Shown here in pieces: positions 19,665 through 25,000 of a stretch of 25,000 nt of DNA. Origin of the DNA: Cryptomeria japonica (Eukaryota > Streptophyta > Pinopsida > Cupressales > Cupressaceae); the NCBI RefSeq assembly GCF_030272615.1, contig NW_026729333.1:27501-52500 (forward strand). The letters run 5' to 3'. Positions within the stretch are counted from its first letter, which is position 1, and each line of letters opens with the position of its first letter. Position numbers and translations under genes: made by a program. The notes under the pieces were generated by a model that saw only the letters and a program-made list of their open reading frames with translations, was not told where the DNA came from and searched no databases.

Positions 19665-19736
19665 AAAAAAACGGAACGCGGGTGCCATCTTGAGCCCGCC
19701 CTGGTGTGCAGCCCAGGCAAGTTGTGCGCACCAAGG
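17554..19736 (+). repeat. Nested 2,365-bp duplication, right copy with two deletions
   Basis: This copy matches 15190-17553 and beyond, but the third separator-to-separator block is 355 bp instead of 633. The fourth is 521 bp instead of 767. Losses of about 278 and 246 bp therefore occurred between short repeated words. It ends at the junction with the second 7.94-kb unit. Confidence 0.85.
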
Positions 19737-20199
19737 CACCCACCCTGGCCAAGGTGGGTCACGGGGTGGGTCCTAGGGTGGGTAACGGGGTGGGTACTAA
19801 GGTGCGTGCCAAGGTGGGTCATAGGGTGGGTGCCAAGGTGGGCACCAGGGTGGGTGTGCACCAACCCTAGCCAGGGTAGGTCACGGGGTGGTTGTCGGGG
19901 TGGGCGTCAAGGAGCCAAGGTGGGTGGCAAGTAGCCAAGTTGCGTGCCAAGGTGGGTGTCGGGGTGGGTGCCAAGGATCCAAGGTGGGTGCCAAGGAACC
20001 AAGGTGGGTGTCTGGGTGGGTGCCGAGGTGGGAGCCAGGGTGGGTCCCAAGGTGAGTGCAAAGGTGGGTGCCAGGGTCAAGGTGAGTGCCAATGTGGGTT
20101 CCAAGGTGCCAGGGTCAGGGTGAGTGCCAATGTGGGTTCAAAGGTGCTAAGTTGGGTGCGAGGTTGGGTGCGAGGGTGGGTGGGTGCCAAGGTGTGCTA
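19737..20199 (+). repeat. G-rich minisatellite, second-unit copy
   Basis: This is an exact-looking copy of 11800-12262, including the G-quadruplex motif at 19763-19782. It is joined on the left to module-field DNA instead of to the rest of the minisatellite. Confidence 0.9.
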
Positions 20200-20597
20200 G
20201 GTGGAAGCCCGGGTGGGTCGGCATCCCATGGGTGTCGAGTTGGGTGCCTGATGGGTGCTTCTTGTCAAGTTTTAGTCGTCGGGACTCATTTCGAGCCTTA
20301 GAGGTCGTTTCTTGTCCGGTTGCCCTGTCTTCGACCTGGGAACCCAATTTTGGTCCTCGGGTCCCATTTTTTTTTGTCTCGCATCCCACTTTTGGCCTGT
20401 GGCCTTTTCGGGGTCGATTCTCGTTTTGGGCATCAGAGCATGTTTCTTCTCCTAAAACCCAATATTTGTTTATTAAGTCTCGGAACACATTTTTGTTCTC
20501 GTGGACCCATCATGGGTCTTGGAACGCATTTGTGGTCCTTGGGTCCCATTTTGCATCCCGAAACTTGTGTTTTGGTGCTTGATCCCTATTTTGGGTG
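20200..20597. other. T-rich degenerate block, second-unit copy
   Basis: It is a copy of 12263-12660; no differences were noticed. No gene is recognised. Confidence 0.6.
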
Positions 20598-20990
20598 CCC
20601 ACCTTGCACCAAGTGCGCACCCGGGGCAAACCGAGCGCCTTGGTGCACCGGGGCAAGATCGAGCGTGCACCCGAGGCGCCCCGAACATGCACCAAGGTGC
20701 ACTCGGCCCACATGTGAGCGCAGGTCGTTGCGCCCGAGGTGGTGTGTGGGCACCGCGTTGCAGACGGGACACTGCACGCACACGACGCCCCCTACAGGTG
20801 CACGCACGTAGGCCGGGCCGGGTGCACACCCGACGCCCTAGCAAGGTGCGCGCACCCGGGCAGGGCTCACACTTGGCGAACGGGGCGCACTTCGCGAGGG
20901 AGGGTGTGCACCTCGACGGGGGTGGGTGGCCGGGGTGGATTCGCACGTGGGTCGCGGTTTGCTAAGTACACACTGCGACAAGCTCATAAC
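20598..20990. other. GC-rich upstream flank of 5S copy 2
   Basis: It is a copy of 12661-13054 with one substitution (A at 20794) and one C missing just before the gene. The loss moves the upstream GC pair from -10/-9 to -9/-8, while C at -1 is kept. Confidence 0.6.
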
Positions 20991-21109
20991 GGGTGCGATC
21001 ATACCAGCGTTAGTGCACCGGATCCCATCAGAACTCCGCAGTTAAGCGCGCTTGGGCCGGAGTAGTACTGTGATGGGTGACCTCCCGGGAAGTCCCGGTG
21101 TTGCACCCT
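20991..21109 (+). rRNA. 5S ribosomal RNA gene, copy 2
   Basis: This 119-nt 5S gene has intact ends, helix I pairing and A box. It differs from copy 1 at gene position 19 (G instead of A) and position 81 (T instead of G). Position 81 lies in the C box, giving ACTGTGATGGGTGACC where plant 5S genes have GG before ATGGGTGACC. The change could weaken Pol III transcription or alter the helix IV-V region of the RNA. The gene may be a variant or an early pseudogene; no indel is present. Confidence 0.93.
21040..21087 (+). promoter_or_regulatory. 5S internal control region, copy 2, with C-box substitution
   Basis: The A box is unchanged from copy 1. The C box carries G-to-T at 21071 (gene position 81). 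Its effect on transcription cannot be judged from sequence alone. Confidence 0.75.
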
Positions 21110-21114
21110 TTTTT
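21109..21114 (+). terminator. Pol III T-run terminator of 5S copy 2
   Basis: Six T residues follow directly after helix I, as in copy 1, with a second T-run just after. Confidence 0.85.
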
Positions 21115-21576
21115 AGTTTTTCGCCGGGCATCGCAATGCTATTTGAATAAACCTTTTGCCCGTTTGCGTTCTCGTCGGGGCCGGGCCGGGCCGGGGTGCG
21201 CTGCCCGCACTACCGCGCGCGCGGGGGCGACACCGAGCGCGCACCCGAGGCGCCCCGAGCACACAGGCCACGGTGCAACCCGGGCGTTGTGCGCGCACCC
21301 CGGTGCGCCCGAGGTGCTGCGCGCGCACCCAGGTGAAATCGGTGTGCACCTCGGCCAGTGCGCGCTCGGTCGAGTCGCGCACGTTGGCCAAGGTGCACGG
21401 TGATGTTTCTTACTCTAAGGTTCCGCACCAGACGCCCGGGACAGGTGAGCGAAGCTGGGCGGGGCCGGGTGCGCGGCCGGGGCAGGTGCACGCAGCTGGA
21501 GAGAGCTTTGGAGCACACTTCGGAGCGCACCAATGATGCGCTCCATTCAAAAGTTTCCTGAAAAGGCAAAAAAAGT
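21115..21576. other. Downstream flank of 5S copy 2
   Basis: It is a copy of 13179-13640 with substitutions at 21130 (A for G) and 21252 (G for A). No gene is recognised. Confidence 0.6.
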
Positions 21577-24500
21577 TGAGATTATAGAATTTCCCACTTG
21601 AGAGATTGTAAAAAAAAAAAATTTAAAATGAAGGAAACGCGGGTGCCAAGGTGTGCGCAGCCCAGCCAAGGTGTGCGCACCAAGGCGCCCACCCTGGCGA
21701 AGGTGCACGCAAGGTGCGCACCCGAGGCAAACCGGACAATTAACCCAACTTTCGACTTCGCGCGCACCTTGGAGCGCACTTCGGAGCGCTCCTTGGTGCG
21801 CACCAATCTTGGGCACCTCGGAGTGCACCATGGCGCCCACCAAGGTGCGCACCCGGGGCAAACCGAGCTCCGACTTCGTGCGCACCTTGGAGCGCACGAA
21901 AGGTGCGCACCATGGCGCCCACCAAGGTGCGCAGCCCAGCCAAGGCGTGCGCATCAAGGTGCGCACCCTGGCGAAGGTGCGCACCCGGGGCAAACCGAGC
22001 TCCGACTTCGTGCGCACCTTGGAGCGCACAAAAGGTGCGCAACCCAGCCAAGGTGTGCGCACCCCGGTCAAACCGAGCTCCGAATCGTGCGCACCAGAGG
22101 TGCACGCCATCGTGCGCACCTTGGAGCACACTTCGGAGCCCTCCTTGGTGCGCGCCGATGTTGCGCACCTCGGAGCGCACCCGGGGAAAACAATGCAATT
22201 AACCCGACTTTCGACTTCGTGGGCACCTCGGAGCGCTCTCGGGTTCGCACCTCGGAGCACACCGAGGTGCGCACCTTTGATGCGCTGCCTTCACCAATTT
22301 CCAGAAAAGGCAAGAAAACATTGAGAAGGTGTGCGCACCGAGGTGCCCACCCTGGCGAAGGTGCACGCGAGGTGCGCACCCGGGGCAAACCGGGCTCCGA
22401 CTTCGTGCACGCCGCACCTTGGAGCACACTTCGGAGCGCTCCTTGGTGCGCACCAGGGCGCGCAACCCAGCCGAGGTGCCCACCCCGGCGAAGGTGCACG
22501 CGAGGTGCGCACCCGGGGCAAACCGGGCTCCGACTTCGTGCACGCCATGGTGCCCACCGCGGCGAAGGTGCACGCGAGGTGCGCACCCGGGGCAAACCGG
22601 GCTCCGACTTCGTGCACGCCGCACCTTGGAGCACACTTCGGAGCGCTCCTTGGTGCGCACCATGGTGCCCACCAGGGCGCGCAACCCCGCCGAAGGTGCA
22701 CGCGAGGTGCGCACCCGGGGCAAACCGGGCTCCGACTTCGTGCACGCCGCACCTTGGAGCACACTTCGGAGCGCTCCTTGGTGCGCACCATGGTGCCCAC
22801 CAGGGCGCGCAACCCCGCCGAAGGTGCACGCGAGGTGCGCACCCGGGGCAAACCGGGCTCCGACTTCGTGCACGCCGCACCTTGGAGCACACTTCGGAGC
22901 GCTCCTTGGTGCGCACCAGGGCGCGCAACCCAGCCGAGGTGCCCACCCCGGCGAAGGTGCACGCGAGGTGCGTACCCGGGGCAAACCGGGCTCCGACTTC
23001 GTGCACGCCGCACCTTGGAGCACACTTCGGAGCGCTCCTTGGTGCGCACCATGGTGCCCACCAGGCCGCGCAACCCAGCCAAGGTGTGCGCACCAAGGTG
23101 CACGCGAGGTGCGCACCCGGGGCAAACCGGGGTCCGACTTCGTGCACGCCGCACCTTGGAGCACACATCGGGGCGCTCCCGGGTTCGCACCGGCGTTGCG
23201 CACCGTGGTGGGCACCTCGGAGCACACCAAGGTGGGCAGCGAGGTGCGCACCTTTGATGCGATGCCTTCACTAATTTCCATAAAAGGCAAAAAAAAAACG
23301 AGATTTTAAAATTTCCGTTTTGAAAGATAGTGAGAAAAAGGGAATGCTGGTGCCATCTTGAGCCCGCCCTGGTGCGCAGCCCAGCCAAGGTGTGCGCACC
23401 AAGGTGCCCACCCTGGCGAAGGTGCGCGCCCGGGCAATTAACCCAACTTCCAACTTCGCGCGCGCCAGGGTGGGAGCGCACCCAACAACCGGGCCTGGGA
23501 AGAGCCAATGCGAGAAACCCCACCAAACGCTCTGACAAAAAAAGAGGGGGCGCTCCAGTAACCCCGCTTCGGAGCGCACCCTGGGCAAACCCAGCCAAGG
23601 TGCCCACCCCGGCCAAGGTGCAGGCGAGGTGCGCACCCGGGGCAAACCGGGCTCCGACAACGTGCACGCCGCACCTTGGAGCACACTTCGTAGCGCTCCC
23701 GGGTGCGCACCTCAGAGCACACCAAGGTGGGCAGCGAGGTGCGCACCTTTGATGCGCTGCCTTCACTAATTTCCAGAAAAGGCAAAAAAAAAAGGAGATT
23801 TTAAAATTTCCGTTTTGAAAGATAGTGAAAAAAACGGAACGCGCGTGCCATCTTGAGCCCGCCCTGGTGCGCAGCCCAGGTAAGGTGCCCACCCTGGCAA
23901 AGGTGCGCACCCGGGCAATTAACCCTACTTCCGACTTCGTGCGCGCCAGGGTGGCAACCGGGCCTCGGAAGAGCCAATGCGAGAAACCCCACCAAACGCT
24001 CCGACAAAAAAAGAGGCGGCGCTCCAATAACCCCGCTTCGGAGCGCAGCCGGGGCAAACCCAGCCAAGGTGCCCACCCCGACGAAGGTGCACGCGAGGTG
24101 CGCACCCGGGGCAAACCGGGCTCCGACAACGTGCACGCAGCACCTTGGAGCACACTTCGAAGCACTCCCGGGTGCCCACCGGCGTTGCGCACCGTGGTGG
24201 GCAGCGAGGTGCGCACCTTTGATGCGCTGCCTTCACTAATTTCCAGAAAAAGGCAAAAAAAAATGAGATTTTAAAATTTCCGTTTTGAAAGATAGTGAAA
24301 AAAAAGGAACGCGGGTGCCATCTTGAGCCCGCCCTGGTGCGCAGCCCAGGCAAGGCATGCGCACCAAGGTGCCCACCCGAGGTGCACACCCGGGGCAAAC
24401 CGGGCTCCGACTTCGTGCAGGCCGCACCTTGGAGCACACTTCGGAGCGCTCCTTGGTGCGCACCATGGTGCCCACCAGGGCGCGCAACCCAGCCAAGGTC

Positions 24501-25000
24501 TGCACACCAAGGTGCCCACCCCGGCGAAGGTGCACGCGAGGTGCGCACCCGGGGCAAACCGGGCTCCGACTTCGTGCACGCCATGGTGCCCACCGCGGCG
24601 AAGGTGCACGCGAGGTGCGCACCCGGGGCAAACCGGGCTCCGACTTCGTGCACGCCGCACCTTGGAGCACACTTCGGAGCGCTCCTTGGTGCGCACCATG
24701 GTGCCCACCAGGGCGCGCAACCCAGCCAAGGTGTGCGCACCAAGGTGCACGCGAGGTGCGCACCCGGGGCAAACCGGGGTCCGACTTCGTGCACGCCGCA
24801 CCTTGGAGCACACATCGGAGCGCTCCCAGGTTCGCACCAGCGTTGCGCACCTTTGATGCGCTGCCTTCACTAATTTCCAGAAAAGGCAAAAAAAAACGAG
24901 ATTTTAAAATTTCCGTTCTGAAAGATAGTGAAAAAAACGGAACGCGGGTGCCATCTTGAGCCCTTCCTGGTGCGCAGCCCAGGCAAGTTGTGCGCACCAA
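21577..25000. repeat. GGTGCGCACC-rich module field, copy 2 (cut by window end)
   Basis: It repeats 13641 to about 17129. It lacks 63 bp present in copy 1 near 14940-15002, which removes one short GCACCGCGGCGAAGGTGCGC-type step. AT-rich separators lie at 21580, 23302, 23797, 24267 and 24900, with a truncated relic at 22288-22326. Overlapping long open frames are repeat by-products. Confidence 0.9.

Larger units (their letters stand above)
11800..19736 (+). repeat. 7,937-bp tandem unit, copy 1, with one 5S gene
   Basis: The sequence from 11800 restarts at 19737, at a constant offset of 7,937 bp that becomes 7,936 after a 1-bp deletion next to the 5S gene. The unit holds the end of the G-rich minisatellite, the T-rich block, the 5S flanks, the 5S gene and the GGTGCGCACC module field. 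The left boundary lies at CACCCACCCTGGCCAAGGTG. At the right boundary the module-field word CACCAAGGCACCCACCCTGG joins the same core. Confidence 0.95.
13641..19736. repeat. GGTGCGCACC-rich module field, copy 1
   Basis: The field is assembled from recurring words: GGTGCGCACCCGGGGCAAAC, CGGGCTCCGACTTCGTGCAC, GCACCTTGGAGCACACTTCG, GAGCGCTCCTTGGTGCGCAC and CATGGTGCCCACCAGGGCGC. Full modules near 14640-14900 repeat at 129 bp, a multiple of three, and other steps drop or add pieces. AT-rich separators cut the field into blocks of about 355-1785 bp. Because the words lack stops, overlapping open frames of up to 662 codons appear on both strands. They share the same translated repeat and are not supported as genes. 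Confidence 0.9.
19737..25000 (+). repeat. 7.94-kb tandem unit, copy 2 (cut by window end)
   Basis: It repeats 11800 to about 17129. By eye I found single-base differences at 12857/20794, 13073/21009, 13135/21071, 13194/21130, 13316/21252 and 15569/23442. There is also a 1-bp deletion next to the 5S start and a 63-bp deletion in the module field. The very high identity points to a recent duplication or active homogenisation. An assembly error must also be considered. Confidence 0.95.

Overview
This window looks like plant (land-plant nuclear) non-coding DNA. It is made almost entirely of tandem and nested repeats, with two 5S rRNA genes as the only recognisable genes. I see no credible protein-coding gene. 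The many long open frames, on both strands, come from GC-rich repeats that lack stop codons and whose periods are often multiples of three. Both 5S copies are full length (119 nt), with intact ends and a T-run terminator. Sequence details such as GGGTGC/GCACCC ends and GGGCCGGAGTAGTACTGGGATGG-type core bases resemble gymnosperm 5S more than the usual angiosperm form. That lineage call is from memory and only moderately certain.

Layout, left to right. Positions 1-1258 are mostly unique spacer. Positions 1259-5868 hold a 188-bp satellite: a decayed left edge, then about 21 copies, most homogeneous in the middle. Positions 5869-10602 hold an array of modules carrying 13 copies of a promoter-like block. 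Read on the minus strand, each block contains TATATAGGGG followed in most copies by AGGTG, which closely resembles the plant RNA polymerase I start-site consensus. Read on the plus strand, the same block offers TATATAAG, a Pol II-like TATA box. A 52-bp minisatellite (8759-9355) interrupts this array. Positions 10600-12262 are a G-rich GGTGGGTGCCAAGG-type minisatellite with G-quadruplex motifs. Then come a T-rich block (12263-12660), a GC-rich 5S flank, 5S gene copy 1 (13055-13173, plus strand), and about 6 kb of GGTGCGCACC-rich modules punctuated by AT-rich separators.

From 11800 the sequence is a large tandem duplication. Positions 11800-19736 (7,937 bp) restart at 19737 and run to the window end, including 5S copy 2 (20991-21109). 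By eye the two copies differ at fewer than ten sites plus one 63-bp indel. Nested inside copy 1 is a second, 2,365-bp duplication (about 15190-19736) whose right copy has two internal deletions.

Best single interpretation (inference): this is part of a giant 45S rDNA intergenic spacer in reverse orientation. Spacer and gene promoters would fire leftwards, the 188-bp repeats would lie in or near the 5' external transcribed spacer, and 5S genes would be embedded on the opposite strand. Linked 5S-45S arrangements, including opposite-strand 5S, are known in some gymnosperms. No 18S, 5.8S or 26S sequence is visible in the window, so linkage to 45S is not proven. A separate satellite block that captured a 5S gene is the main alternative.
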